The notes below the pieces were generated by a model that was given only the letters and a program-made list of their open reading frames with translations, ran no database searches and was not told the origin of the DNA. From Megaleporinus macrocephalus (Eukaryota > Chordata > Actinopteri > Characiformes > Anostomidae), in NCBI GenBank assembly GCA_021613375.1, contig CM038703.1, positions 22,556,194 to 22,620,193 on the forward strand: a DNA stretch of 64,000 nt, in the 5' to 3' direction. Below are positions 51,360 to 64,000 of the stretch, piece after piece (position 1 is the first letter of the stretch; each line of letters begins with the position of its first letter). A program made the translations under genes and the position numbers.

Positions 51360-51715
51360 TTTTGTGCAAATGTTGGCATCCACCCTTCATTTATTCAGAT
51401 GGACATTAAGAAGTTATTCCTTTTTGATTGATATCTGAGCAGATTAGATAAACGATAATCCACTTGCATAAGCAGAGCAAATAGGTGGCAAAAACAGGAG
51501 GAACAGGCACAAGGAAGCACAATTGCAAATCAAATAAAAGGAGCAGCCAGTGTCCTCAGAAAAATGAACTCACCACACAAGAGTCCAGACCTCTATGTGT
51601 TTGGAATTAACGGGAGCTTCTGAACTTTGCAGGTGTACAAGATTATCCCTGTTAAAAGCTGATTTTTGCTTGGTTGGTGTCTGACTTTTGCACACTCTCT
51701 GAAAAGAACAGTATG
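51360..51715 (+). mobile_element. Tc1/mariner relic, copy 2
   Basis: Same family as copy 1: ATCCACTTGCATAAGC (about 51459) matches 45816, and GTGTCCTCAGAAAAATGAACT (about 51551) with GAGTCCAGACCTC matches the transposase part of copy 1. It ends with GACTTTTGCACA. Strongly decayed. Confidence 0.65.
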
Positions 51716-51920
51716 CATAAATTTACTAAGTTAGTTAGAACATGGTGTTGTGAAAATGTAATTAAGTTTTGTTAAATGAACTAATATACATATGGTGAAT
51801 GGCAGGGAAATACAACTGTTTAATACTCCAGCAAAGAGAAACGGCACTCCGAACGAAAACCCACCAGCAGTTTACTAGCAGCGGAACAGTCTTCTTACTG
51901 GATGACATCACAAGCAGCAC

Positions 51921-51976
51921 AGTGTGTGTGTGTGTGTGTGTGTGTAAGCAAACCCCCCAACACACACACACACACA
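51921..51976. repeat. (GT)n then (CA)n, microsatellite hairpin
   Basis: A GT run (51921-51944) and a CA run (51960-51976) separated by 15 bp form an inverted pair. Confidence 0.85.
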
Positions 51977-52583
51977 TACCACAGAATTCCCGGAATTCTA
52001 AACACAAGGCATCCTCCATCATGGAGTTCCCCCACACGCAATGAAATTGCACTGGAGCCATTTCTGACTCCCTGTACTCGGAGAGAATTTGACCGTGTGT
52101 CTCTGCCATTTCCATTCCGCTTCATTTTCCATTTCATTAGAGATTTCTGCTTGTATTTGTTGATGCTCTGTCCTGTCATATGTGATTTCTTTTTACGCTT
52201 GTTATAGTTTTACTAGACTGTAGCGTTTCTATTTATGGGGGACCCTGATGACCCTGGTGTTTCCTGCCCGTGAGTCAGCACCCCCTTTGGGAAATTAAAA
52301 TTTTCCAAAAACATACAGCAGATTTTTTAAGGAATCAGTCCAAGAGGGTGGAAGAAAAACATTCAGATATAATGGAAACAAGCAAGCACAGCACAGGTTG
52401 CACTGAAATGATCATACAAAGAGAAGTGCTTTCAGTACAGCGGTCGTTCAGTGGCTCTGACCAGCGGGACAGAATGAGTGCAGAGGGCTGGACGGGGCTG
52501 TGAAGAGACTCCAGAGGCTCAGAGCCCTTTAGGAGGGGCTTTCCCAGAACTCCAGTCAACTGCCTCTCCCCTCCTCATCACTG

Positions 52584-52584
<1 letters not shown>

Positions 52585-52634
<50 letters not shown>
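52585..52634. repeat. (CA)n microsatellite
   Basis: About 25 perfect CA units. Confidence 0.97.
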
Positions 52635-52637
<3 letters not shown>

Positions 52638-53942
52638 AGAGACAGAGGGAGAGAGTGGAGGAGTCCATAACCGGTCGGTGCTTCCATTACACAACTGTCC
52701 ATCATCATCACACTGCACCACAACCACTAAAGGAGCTGAACTCCCACTCTGCTCATTTTATTGGGGTGTAACGAGAAACATTTTCAAGTTTTCTACAAAG
52801 GAGTAATTCTTAACCCTAATGTCCATCACTGTAATAAGATTGTTTTAAAACTAGTTCTTAAGCACTTTTATTGGTCTACTCCTTATAAAGTGATCATGCA
52901 ATGTTCAGAACACAGATCTTCATTAAGTGCTGTTGAAACATACAGGAATTTGGAATGTCTTAAGCACCTACACAGACAGTTTTAACCATTTTTCTGCACA
53001 ATATCTGTGTCTTTTTGTTTGTAAACCTGAACATAAAATGGCAATAACACAATGCAGTAATATGTATCAGTAATATTGTGTTTTATTATTATTAAGTAGT
53101 ATTAAGTATATTATAAGCTGATTGAAAGAACAAAGGCTTGTTTCCACATTTCGTCTAGAAGCCTCAAGACATCACTCTGGATTTGTTCTTTTCCACCAGC
53201 AGCACTGTTGGATTTATATAATAAAGGGCTGATTGTCAAAACTGGATGATTACAGTTAATACTGGCTTGTAATGAGTAGAGACCTGTAAATGTTTACCAG
53301 TGACATGAACAAAATTAGCACTTTTTGAATCAATAAAATTGCTATTTGTTCTAGTACTGGGTTTTTTCTGAGCTTAAAATAGTTAATAGTCAATTTAATA
53401 AAACGCTTTTTAAATCTAGTTATATAAGACTTTTGCAGAGTACTGTACAGTGCTATAACTGCATGTCAGAATAATGTTTACTGTTCAATGCATCATTAAA
53501 TGCAGACACAATGTAAGCAGCTACTAGCATTTTAAAATCACAACAAAGATAAAGATATAAGGTTTGTTCCAGCAGTAACAATCTGTATGTTGTTTATACT
53601 AAAACATGCTACAGATTTACCAGCAGCGTGTGGTAGCTGACTGCGTGTGACTGACAAAGGCACAGAGAAACGATGCAGTAAGCTCCTATAAGCACTGCAG
53701 TGCTCTCCTTGACAGAGTGGACTTTCATTTCCCGAAACCTCCATACTTCAGACAAAACAGCACAAAGCGCAGTGTCGCACATTCAGCTCTTACTGCAGTT
53801 TTGGGGAGGCTCCCCAAAAAGACTGGTGCAGATAGATGGGGTCCCTTTTTCATGTGTATGTAGTACTAAGTTGTGGAGAAGGCAGGACCATTACTTACTG
53901 CCCAAGGCTATGCTTAATAATGCATGAAGATAAAGAGAGGAT

Positions 53943-53948
<6 letters not shown>

Positions 53949-53992
<44 letters not shown>
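53949..53992. repeat. (GA)n microsatellite
   Basis: About 21 perfect units. Confidence 0.96.
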
Positions 53993-53994
<2 letters not shown>

Positions 53995-54556
53995 CCTTAG
54001 AATGCACAACCACATGTAGAGATAACACAACACATCGCTGTGCGGATCATGAATCAGAGTTCAACTTCACCTTCTATACAGAGCCATGACAAATCCATTA
54101 TATAATAATGAATGCCTACAGTTATATACATGCATATTCAACAGTCTCTGTATACCTTACACATGCCTTCTGCAAACGCCAACAGCAAGACACCCAAAGA
54201 CTGTATTATAAGCACATTGCTGATATTCGCATGCACACACTCTCAAACACACACACACACGTGTGTATGTGTGCGGCACGGCTGCCCCCGCAGGAAGCAG
54301 TGGGCGGCAGCAGCGGTAGACAGCATTGCTGCTGATTGTTGAGACTGCGTGGGCACGCTGGTGAAAAATTGATACAGCTCGTTGTCGTCAGGAGGGGGGA
54401 GAGGGAGAAAAAAAGGTGAGGAAGAGGAGGAGAGAGGAGCTGACGGGAGACTTGGGGTTTGGAGGAAGTGGGGTGGGTGGGATGCAAAGCAAAACACATT
54501 CTTTTTGCTACTTTATGTTTGTTTGCTGTCTCCTTATCATTTCACAATAAAAACAT

Positions 54557-54582
54557 ACAAACAAACAAACAAACAAACAAAC
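54557..54582. repeat. (ACAA)n microsatellite
   Basis: About six units. Confidence 0.9.
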
Positions 54583-56893
54583 GTAAAGACACAAAATAAC
54601 CTGGAAAATACAGTCAGAGATCACATGAGAAATCTGGGGGGTTTCCAGTGAAACCTGAAAATGAACAACAGAAGGTCGCTATTTCAATGTCAGCGAATTT
54701 GTGACAGTGGGCACGTTAAGGTCGCTATTCGCTATTCTTTCCATTGAAGCCCACTTTCAAAAGTGTGGAGTGTGGAGAAGTGTGGCGTGAAAGAGAGGCA
54801 CAGCAAATATTAAGAATTCATTCATGTTAGAAATTCAGGAAGAAAAAAAAACTGCTTTTTGCTTAAAATGTTATGATGACAATATAATTTGGAATCTAAA
54901 ACTCTGTATTGAGTTAGAAAAGAATTCCAGTGTTTTCCTTTTATAAAAACGACCAAAACATTTAATGTTACTGTTAACGACTACATCGGATTCTGTGGAT
55001 AACCAGCAAGTTCTTTATTCCGCCCTATTTTAATGTTAAAATTAAAGACGCGGTGTGAGTAATTTCCATAAGCAAAACTTGAACTACCAATTCTACTTAA
55101 CCCCTTTTGCGGTGTCTGAGATGCTCTTTATGAATGAAGGGCTTCCGTGTGCTCCTGCGTGAATCCCTCTTACTGGGAGCTAGCTTAGTTTAATTATTCA
55201 TCAATGTCTGCTCTACCTGAGAGACTAACACTTGTCCTGGTAAATAATTCATCTGCATTTAACAACGCAGGGAGAGAAGAGGGGTGAGACCGCCTTTCAA
55301 GCCACCGACTCTTATCTGTTTACTGCCACATTGCCCTGTCGGCCACTTCTGCAGGCTTCTGAAACGTACCCTGCACATCAAATTTCTTAATTAAAGAGGG
55401 TTTGCGATAGAAGTTGTTGTTTCCTGCCATATTCTTTGCAAATAATGACAAACTGGAAGAACAACTGACAAAAGCTGTGATGTCAGCACACAAACCTTTC
55501 CACGGCCTATCCTTATCTTAGAAAAGAAAGTTTAAGACAAAATCAGGTTTATTAAAAGGAAGAAGCTGAAAATTTGCTTACATTAACAAAAACTTGGCTG
55601 TTGAGTTTATTAAAAACAACACGAGGCGAGGTGTCCCCCAGTTCAGCGTTATGGGTTCCAATGAATCATTTACATTTTTGCCAACAGTATGATTTATTGG
55701 CTATTAATAATATTAACAATTAACGACGAAGCAGCTGACTAGCTGACCATCGCAAAGCCGTTAAGTCAACTGGAGGTTTCTGCACAGGAGAGTTTGTTCG
55801 TTTATGGGAGACTCTGGCTTGCTGCACGCAAACATGCGCACACACTCGCTCAAAACAATACTTACAAAAAGAGGAAATAGCATGCACTGCGTCACACATC
55901 GCTGCTGTCAAGCATTCCCTGCTTCCCTTTCACTACAGGGTAGATTTAAATGGACAGCGAGCGAGAGAAAGACAAATACACTGTTAAAACACAAACACAG
56001 AGCAACTTACTGTAAAGGTAAGCCCATTCCAAGAACAACAGTAAACACAAACATGGTTACCAGAAAAATAAACATTAGCAAATTAGCCCAATCAGTCAGG
56101 AGGAACATTCTGTTTATTTTAAAATGAATGTCATTGGAAGAAGAGAATTTGAAAGAAAAGAAGTGGAGAGCAATGACGAAGAAAAAGGACCGCAACTGCT
56201 CGCTGCTGTGATGACGCTAATTAATCAGTAACACTATGTCTGAGAGCGGCTGTCTCCGCTTCACACAAAATGAGCTCCTGAGCTTACACATGACGCCTTT
56301 AGAAATAGCTCCCACTTCTCCTAAAGGCTTGCAAACATCAGGGCCTATAATATCTAATAAATCATAATAATAATAATCATAATAATAATGGTTATGTTTA
56401 TATAGCACCTTTCTCAAGCTCAAAGCCACATACACACTCAATAAGAGATGAGAATAACATAATTAACATTCTAAAGGATCTCTGGAAATCTGGTTCAGTC
56501 TGGGTCTCATGCTGTGTAAAGTTATGTGTATAGAATCAGAAACACTTAATTAACACTTAAATTTGTCTTTCTGGAATTGGTGCTAATATAAAGAGACAAA
56601 AGAGAACACAAGCAGTAAATAAAGAACAAATTCAAAGAACCAGCCACAAAATCAGTTATACAAAGCTTTACATTTAAGACTCTGTCAAATTAAAGAACTG
56701 AGGGAAAAAGTGGAAACAGAGAGATGAGAGAGACAAAAGACAAGTTGTAAGAGGTTGACCTGTTTTTCTTCGCCCCCTCTGAGAAATCAGCCATGTTCAA
56801 ATGCAGCAATCTTAGACATCTCTCTCAAATCACTTATCTCCGTCTTCCCTCACTCTGAGAATGTGACAGATATAATGTAACGCAAGCAGCATC

Positions 56894-56895
<2 letters not shown>

Positions 56896-56927
<32 letters not shown>

Positions 56928-56934
56928 TGTGTGT
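56896..56934. repeat. (GT)n microsatellite
   Basis: GT units with one TTGT interruption. Confidence 0.95.
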
Positions 56935-57814
56935 TATAGACTGCCCATTTACTGTTGAAGCTGCTGGTGGCTGAGTGACGGCACGCTGACTGCTCGCTGT
57001 CACTTCCTCTTTCATCACATTCTCTATCTGTGCTGTGGAACTTCACAGTAGGCAACCCGACACACACAAACACACACAGCAGCAGTAACAACAGCAGTCT
57101 TTTCTCTCCCTCGAGGTAACGTTTCTCAGCTTGCTCTGGATTTCAGTCTTGGTCTTTGTTGGTTTGTAACAGTGCAGCTTGGCATTGATATCGCAAGGCA
57201 CAACTGTGACACTGTGCATTGTGAGGAATGGACATTCCATCAGTTATAGCATCTTATCCAACTGAGCAGCCTGAACACCAAACAATCCAGATCCATCAAC
57301 AGCTCACTCGAGCAGTCCTAATGCCTCCCAGTGCTAGTGTTGTTAGTCAGCTGCACAACTACAAGATTAGAGTCATGATAGTCATGAATATTGTGAGAAT
57401 ACCGAATGGGGAAGCCATATTGAATCAGGGGCTGAGAGTGTCGTTATAAGCCATTTCTGTCTTTCATTGATCAACTGCTCTGGAAACTACTGTCAATGAA
57501 CTAAACTAGGCTTCTGGGTGTGTTTTATAAATCAAATCAAACCAATATAGCTACTTAAACCAAGGGTAGCATGGCAGACACTGAAGATTTATTTGAGAAC
57601 CATTTATCTGAGCGTAATATGCACATAGAATAATGTAATATTATTTATTAAAAATAATTTTATATAGGACTATTTTTTATTTTTTTGTTTAAATATGTTA
57701 TAGAATACATGATATAAACAATTTTGTTGAATAAAAAATATAGTTGAACTAAAACTTGTGTCAAACCTGAACACATGCACTGTTAGTGCAACATTAGTGC
57801 ACATCTGGGATGGG

Positions 57815-58165
57815 GGGGGGGGACTCGATATGATATGTTATAACATTTTGCCTAGCAATGTGTTATCAATGCACAAATATTTTATTACATGAATGTAAAG
57901 TAAGGTTTTTTATGACAGTGTGCTTGGCAATAACATTTTGCTGCAATAAAAAACATTGAAATGAGATCAGATGAGAAAATTGTATCTCATATAAAACAGA
58001 CACTGACAAAATGTTCCTCTTTTCTAAAAATGTGCAGTTAATAAAAGGTAAAAATCACAATATATGATACTGCAGTGCTGCATATCGGAGTAGTTTTAAC
58101 ATAATACAAATTTTGTGTCATTACTTTAATACATGATAATATCGTATCATGTGGCTGTTGGTGAT
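57815..58165 (-). repeat. Decayed ATACGATATTATC-type fish repeat
   Basis: On the minus strand the end reads GGAATCACCAACAGCCACAT, then GATACGATATTATCATG, and the far side has ATATCATATCGAGTC. This layout resembles a common fish non-autonomous DNA element. A G10 run lies at the far edge. Confidence 0.5.
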
Positions 58166-60225
58166 TCCTGCCCACCGTTCACATGCATGTGTGCTGTATG
58201 CAGGGGTGTAACACCACATTTTGGGCCCCGGACACAGTAGTGTAAACAGTACAACAGTACAAGCTAATGGCTAGTTAGTTTAAAATTTAAAAAAGTTAAC
58301 CAGGTCTCTGAATAGGAAAAAAAATATGTAGAAATTGACTGCCCTCTTTTTGCCTTCTGTCTGTGTTTGTCTGCTCCTTTCATTTGTGAAATCCTAGTTT
58401 CATTTTAATCAGGTCAGAACTAGTTAACAGCCACGACCTGCTATTTATTGCCAACAACAAAGAAGTTAAACAATAGACAACATAGATGAGGCAGGAGGAT
58501 TCAAAACCCTCATATTTTTAAAAATTACCATGGAAAATCAGCAGTTTCATATTATTTATTTGTATAATAACACAGTATCAAAACGAGAACTTTGAAGATT
58601 TTGGTGGGCCTCCTATTCACTGAGGGTGCCGGTAAGTCTGGTCCACCTTTACACATTCTCAAATGCGTGGTGCAAACTAACACTTTGACAGAAACGTTTG
58701 AACACAAAGCGTATATTCATGCATTTCTTATTTTAGTTGCGTCAAAGGTTTTCTTGTGTGGAGACACTACTGCATAATACTGAATAGAAATTTGAATTCT
58801 GTGTATATCAGTAACCACTAGAACGGAAGTGCTTGTAGTTGTAAGCAGGATTCTGTTTCCTCATTTTAGCCTTTAACCCATTTAAAAACAACACTCCATT
58901 TAGCTGTGTTTCCCTAACTTGCCTTACACACACACGCGTGCACGCACAGCAGAAGGGGGATCCCGGTGCGGGCAGGCCGAGCCAGTTCTGACCAACCAAG
59001 ACGATGATGTCACCAGCAGTGCAGTGGTGCACTGACAGACAACCCCCCCCACCCCCCACCCAAACACAGACACTAGCCCAAAAGCTGAACAGTAAGCTCC
59101 ACAGCTGCCAAGTTCACACACTCTCAGAGAGATCCCACTGTGCTAATAATCACGCTCATTTCTCTCTTTACGTCAGCAAATGAAGCAGAACTTCTCTCTT
59201 TTAAAACAACCAATGGAAAGCGTCTGCTTTAATCGTCACTCAAGTGAGCAACAAATAAACAAAACTGCACACTGAGCCGTCTGCTGCAGACACACGGTGT
59301 CAATCACAATGAACCTGCTGTTTAGAAACACATACAGCCTAATCTGAGACTTAGCCTTAACAGGATTGCCTTTAATGGAATTCTGCGTGAGGGCACTAGC
59401 ACTCAGTGGTGACTCACTCAGGATATATTAAAGTTAGGTTTTGCAGTGCATGCAATTTCATCACAGATGTTGGAATGCAATAAAACTGTAGCAAACACAT
59501 AAATCAGAGAGTCATTATGCTTCGTTTTAGCATGGAGAAAAGGGCTTTTTCCAGCACAGGGATGATGTTATCATTGTTAATTGTCTGCAGTGTTGTTTGT
59601 TTCCTACTACCAACCTAAAAGGTCTGGGGAGCCACACAAAGCTTCACAAAATCGATGAAATGCACACACGGTTAACTTGTTTAATGACTATGGTTAACAA
59701 CTTTCTTTGTTCATCTAGATTTAAATACTCAAGTCATGATTAGTCCCAGCACATACACATCAAACTGTGACATTTATGACAAACCGTCCATCACAAGTAG
59801 TTGAGCGGCATGTTTTTCTTAAAAGCGAAAACATTTAGAACAGTGAAAAACTGTCTCAGTGCTGGTGCTTATAGAAGTAACAACTGCTTTATATCTGTGA
59901 TATGAAAAGTTTAATTCCAAAATGCCTAATAAAAAATGATAAAATATAATAGAAAACACTAGCTGACTCTGTACAAAGACATTCTTGAAGCAGATCAACA
60001 ATAAAACCTTTCCTATACAGGGGGTTTGTTTCACATGACTGATCTTACAGTTTCTCTGAATATGACTGGAGAGGTACAGATATAGGACAATGCGAAAGTA
60101 TTGCTTGAGTGAGGACATTTTCCCGCTCCTTACTTGAGCATTGTAATACCACAGAAAATTGCTATTGCTACAATACAAAAAAAATCAATAGAAAGCTATA
60201 GATGCCATTAGAAATATAGCAAGAC

Positions 60226-60228
<3 letters not shown>

Positions 60229-60286
<58 letters not shown>
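60229..60286. repeat. (GT)n microsatellite
   Basis: About 28 perfect units. Confidence 0.97.
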
Positions 60287-60288
<2 letters not shown>

Positions 60289-62267
60289 CACCATAAATAC
60301 TTATATATAAAAGCAGTAAATACACATATTGCCTATTTCTACCTGGAGTCAACAGCTTCCACTATAAGCAGACATACACACATGATGAATTCCCAGGCTT
60401 TCATTAGAGGTCACTAATGGTTTTAGGATTAAATATGGGTGTCCAATCAATTACCCAATGCAATTAAGTTGAGAGCAGTATGTGCACATTATATGGTAAA
60501 ATCCTCAGAGTCTATAAGGGTCTTACATACAATCTAAATTTAACTCCCATTTCACCATGTTTGTGGTTACATGTCAGGCTCTTCACTAATCAGCAGCTTT
60601 CATAAAAAAGGAAAACCCTAAATTAGCTGAAGGCTTAAACACTCTTCACATGATTACCATAATGTCTGGCACACATGCACACAATAGAGGAAAAAGCCAA
60701 AGCTTTCATTAAAGGTTTCAGAATTGTGTCCAGTTGAGTAGGCATGTCCAATCTGTAAATACAGTGTTACATACGACACTGTGTCAAAGTTTTGAGTACC
60801 TGAGAAAATGATATGTAACAAAATCTGATGTCTGTGTGTCAGTTAATTAAATAATATTCAAAACTGTCCTTGCTGATAGAATCTAACAAATGTATTTAAA
60901 ATCAGCGAGAAGTCAGAGACCAAGCTTTTGCTTACCTACTATAATTTTCTAATCACGATATCTTCTGGAGAAGAAGTAGAGCAGACCTTTGTATTTAACA
61001 GCAACAGCACATCACACACCCTATATGGACAGACTAAAGAAACTCGGACTGCGCTTAATTTTGGAGGAGAAAAACTTCAGCAGGTTTCATTCTTCCCACT
61101 CAGCTCATGTAAACATTAGCAACGTTAGCGAGTGCCATGAACATCACAACTAGCAAACAAAGCATATTTCTTCATTAAAGTAAACTACTCACCAAACCAC
61201 AGGGTCTATTTTTCTAAGGTTTTTAAGCAAAGCTTGTTGCTTACAATTCCCAGAAATGGACATGTACTGGCGCGCAAACATCTATCTTCAAGATGAGCAT
61301 TTAAATTACAAATACAGGTAAATCTCCTCTACTGTTCAGCCCTGCGTTCACTCTCCGATTCAGTTTTATTCTCTTTTTTTGATGGGGTACCTCAATAATG
61401 TGACATACAACAAGCAAAGCTTTTTAGATGTTCAACTTTTTGAAACCTCACTGAGAGAAACACAGGTTAGTCTGTTGTGTGCATTTTTGGTGTATTTAGA
61501 AAAGGGGCAGTAGTCTACCGGAAGCTGTTGAATGCTACTGTTTATGCTTTCGCATTAAGGTGAAGGGCAAGTGTGAGGATGACCTATAAAGTCTGTTCTG
61601 CGATGTTTGGATCTGTAGCCTCCTAGTTAGACTAATGCTAACCAGTGTCTCTGGCCTAGTTAGTCCATCATGTGGCCTACACGTCTCAAACACCACCGTA
61701 CAAGGTTAAATTCCATAGGCTCTGCTCTTAAATGTGCTGTTATGCTAAAGGTTCCAGCCACAACAGCACAGGTTTGGTGCTAACCAACTAATACTCAAAC
61801 ACCACCCATTTAGAGGATAATGACTCCAAGGGCACAAAATCGAGTGACTGGTGTTGGCGTGATGGCCAGAATCAAACATGTTCTGTAGAATTTCGCTAGT
61901 TGGCCGTTGGTGAGCCACTCTTGTAAGTAGTTTTATCCACGGTTTCCTCAGTTTGATTTAGCAGCACAGCAGCTGGAAAAAGAAACAGTAACCAGTTACT
62001 TACTGGTTGTCCATTTACAGGTACATTCTAGGATACAGACAGATAGCAACACACTTACTCATTCAAACATAGCCTAAATAAGCACACAACACATTACTGC
62101 TAGCTTTACTCTGAGGGTCTCTCTTTGCATATGAATCTGAAAGCGGGCTGAATGTGACAAAAAAAAACTGATGAAGGGAGGAAAAAACGGCACAAACACT
62201 CAAGCAAGACAAACAAGACTTTCCTTTATTACCATTTCCTTTCAGCACCACTCTCTATGAGAATCTC

Positions 62268-62316
62268 TCTATTTCTCTCTCTCTTGCTGTCGTTCTCTCT
62301 CTCTCTCTTTCTCGCA
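62268..62316. repeat. CT-rich low-complexity tract
   Basis: Interrupted CT repeats. Confidence 0.85.
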
Positions 62317-62889
62317 GTGCAGTATTCGTGTCAAACGCAGCTGTCATCAAGAGTGCATCAAAGGAGCCCAAAGGCCACATTCAAATGAGCTCTGAGGAAA
62401 TTTTGATTCACCCACCAAAACCAAAAGGGCTCTCATCACATATTAACAGTACAGTGTAAATAGGCAAGGCAGGTAATTAGTTCTATTAAACAGTGCACCA
62501 CGGAGTGTAACCAGGAGAAAGTGAACATACTGAGCAAATGTTTAAAGGTGAAATTGGTGGCAAATGACTTGCTGGAAAACCAGACTGTTTAAAACCTTGT
62601 AAAAGTTGCCGTGAGTAGGAAATCGTAACATATTTTCCTTCAATACTGTGATGTCTCTAAAACAGTGTTTTTGCTTGATGATCGGGAGCAGTGGTGTCAA
62701 GTACTCTTCCCTGTAACCAAAAAAAGTGAACAAAAACTGAAATAATTCAGGTCAAGATCAATGTTACAGCTGTCTATATCTATGTGACAGTTCTTTGTCT
62801 ATTATTAATAGATATTAGTACAACGATCAGTATCAGAAACAACGTAAGCAAAGGCAAGTCTTTCTGAGACTGTTTAAAGCCATGAATCC

Positions 62890-63055
62890 CTGCATAATTT
62901 TGTGTTTCCTGCCAAAACACTCCCACCTCAACTCAAGAAGCACTTGTTAATTAGTGGATTAGTTGGATCAGGTGAGTTGGGAGCAGGGGAAACACTAATA
63001 TGTGCAGGGCTGGGGATCCTCCAGCACCAGGGCTGAGAACCACTGTTTTAAGCCC
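62890..63055 (-). repeat. Fish interspersed repeat, inverted relative of 20252-20340
   Basis: Contains AAGCACTTGTTAATTAGTGG, GGATCAGGTGAGTTGGGAGC and CCAGCACCAGGGCTGAGAACC, the signature of an abundant short fish repeat, here inside a hivep1 intron. Confidence 0.75.
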
Positions 63056-64000
63056 TACACTGGATAGTACTAAATATCAACAATGGCGTGGACTAACAAA
63101 GTAAACAACATGTCCATACTATTTTCAGGCTGACTTTAAAGGTTAACAAAGTAATTTAAATTCATCTATTCATCTCTGTCAATAACATGTACTTTTGTAG
63201 CTACTGTTGGGAAGTTGAAAGGAAGCTTTGGATTCCATTCAACTTAATGATATAATGTTAGGATGTAGAATGTTTTTAATTTCATTTCCATACATGTGAA
63301 AGTAATGCTGTTAGAATACTGTTTAATCACTGATACTGCAAAGCCTAATGTAGCTTCACTCATCTTACCACATTTTGGTTTTGAACCAAACAGTCTAAGG
63401 CCTTATCCTGACAAAGTAGCAATAACAGCTAATGAATCATGTCAATTTCATTAAAAAATATATATTGTTTGTTTTTTTTAACATGATGCATTCAGATTAG
63501 GAAATACTTTTGCTTTGCATCAGCATGCACATCTATTCTTGCATCAAAGCTAGGGTATTCGTATTTGCCTGCCTACTAAGACACTTGATTTGCTGGAATC
63601 TTCCAAGGAAAGCATCTCCCTTTTCCAGTTAAGTTCAGAGAAGTTGCAACATATCAAGAAGGGCGTGGGAGTATGTCCTCAACTGTGCCACTTTCCCTTT
63701 CACGGGCAGGTGAGAGCATGTCTATAGGGAGCGTGTGCACCACTTTTACTTGCCAGCCAGCAGGTAAACTAGCAAAACTCAACACAACCAGCACAACACA
63801 GTACGCTTTCTGTATTTCACCTGTACTGTGACGAAAAGGCTCCCTAGTAGTTCTTGCTAACATGGTGAGCTCACAGGTCGCTTTCCATGGCTTTAGTTGA
63901 GTCAAGTGATAGCTGCGTCATAACTGTGCACCACTACATGGGGAGAGCAGAGAGTATTAAAAGGCAACTGGGGACAAGTGGGAGGGGGAGGCCTCGGGGA

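Larger units (their letters stand above)
45556..64000 (-). other. hivep1: hivep1 upstream intron, at least 18.4 kb
   Basis: The codon before 45555 is split, so an upstream coding exon must exist, with the human-like start MPRTKQ expected about 15 residues earlier. I searched both strands for a start exon with a donor in the right phase and did not find it. No other gene was recognised. The interval holds the repeats and candidate noncoding elements listed separately. Confidence 0.6.

Noticed and set aside
57043..57240. Possible hivep1 start exon (ATGCCAAGC on the minus strand near 57189)
   Set aside because: It begins Met-Pro but the following residues do not match MPRTKQIHPRNLRD and no donor in phase 1 follows at the right distance.
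1..64000. CRISPR arrays, operons, phage or bacterial mobile systems
   Set aside because: The window is vertebrate nuclear DNA; the tandem arrays present are simple microsatellites and minisatellites without spacer structure.

Overview
This window is teleost fish nuclear DNA. The evidence is intron-containing vertebrate genes with GT-AG splice sites, a fish-type preproendothelin-1, AT-rich intergenic DNA with many CA/GT/GA microsatellites, and decayed fish transposons (L2-like LINEs, Tc1/mariner relics, hAT-like and foldback elements). The repeat mix resembles otophysan fishes (characins, catfishes, zebrafish relatives), but the species cannot be fixed from sequence alone.

Two protein-coding genes are supported, both on the minus strand and in tandem. 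hivep1 (zinc-finger transcription factor HIVEP1/ZAS family) has seven coding exons between 45555 and 31619. Its start-codon exon was not found and probably lies beyond 64000. About 6.8 kb after its stop codon lies edn1 (preproendothelin-1), with five coding exons from 24650 to 22380, 191 codons, a TATA box at 24837-24844 and upstream elements resembling those of the mammalian EDN1 promoter. The order HIVEP1 then EDN1 in the same orientation matches human chromosome 6p24, so this is conserved microsynteny in a more compact form.

Layout: 1-21.6 kb is intergenic DNA downstream of edn1, with no gene recognised. It holds a palindromic repeat (4.4-5.0 kb), a 1.1 kb foldback element (10.0-11.1 kb), an L2-like LINE 3' end (11.9-12.7 kb), a decayed LINE reverse transcriptase (14.0-15.5 kb) and a hAT-like element (18.86-19.88 kb). 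21.6-24.85 kb is edn1. 24.96-31.1 kb is the edn1-hivep1 intergenic region, with a long CA tract, a degenerate minisatellite and a CpG-rich segment at 29.04-29.48 kb. 31.1-45.56 kb is the 3' part of hivep1, including a 5.77 kb exon. 45.56-64 kb is read as intron of hivep1, with Tc1/mariner relics, long microsatellites and a few candidate conserved noncoding stretches.

The two genes are neighbours but not functionally coupled as in an operon. edn1 encodes a secreted peptide that patterns ventral pharyngeal arches and acts on vascular tone. hivep1 encodes a large nuclear DNA-binding protein. Regulatory DNA for edn1 may lie in the flanking intergenic DNA and in hivep1 introns. I found no evidence of a novel biological system. 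The observations worth a second look are the edn1 promoter architecture, the mid-intergenic CpG-rich segment, a tandem splice acceptor in hivep1 and several datable transposon insertions.
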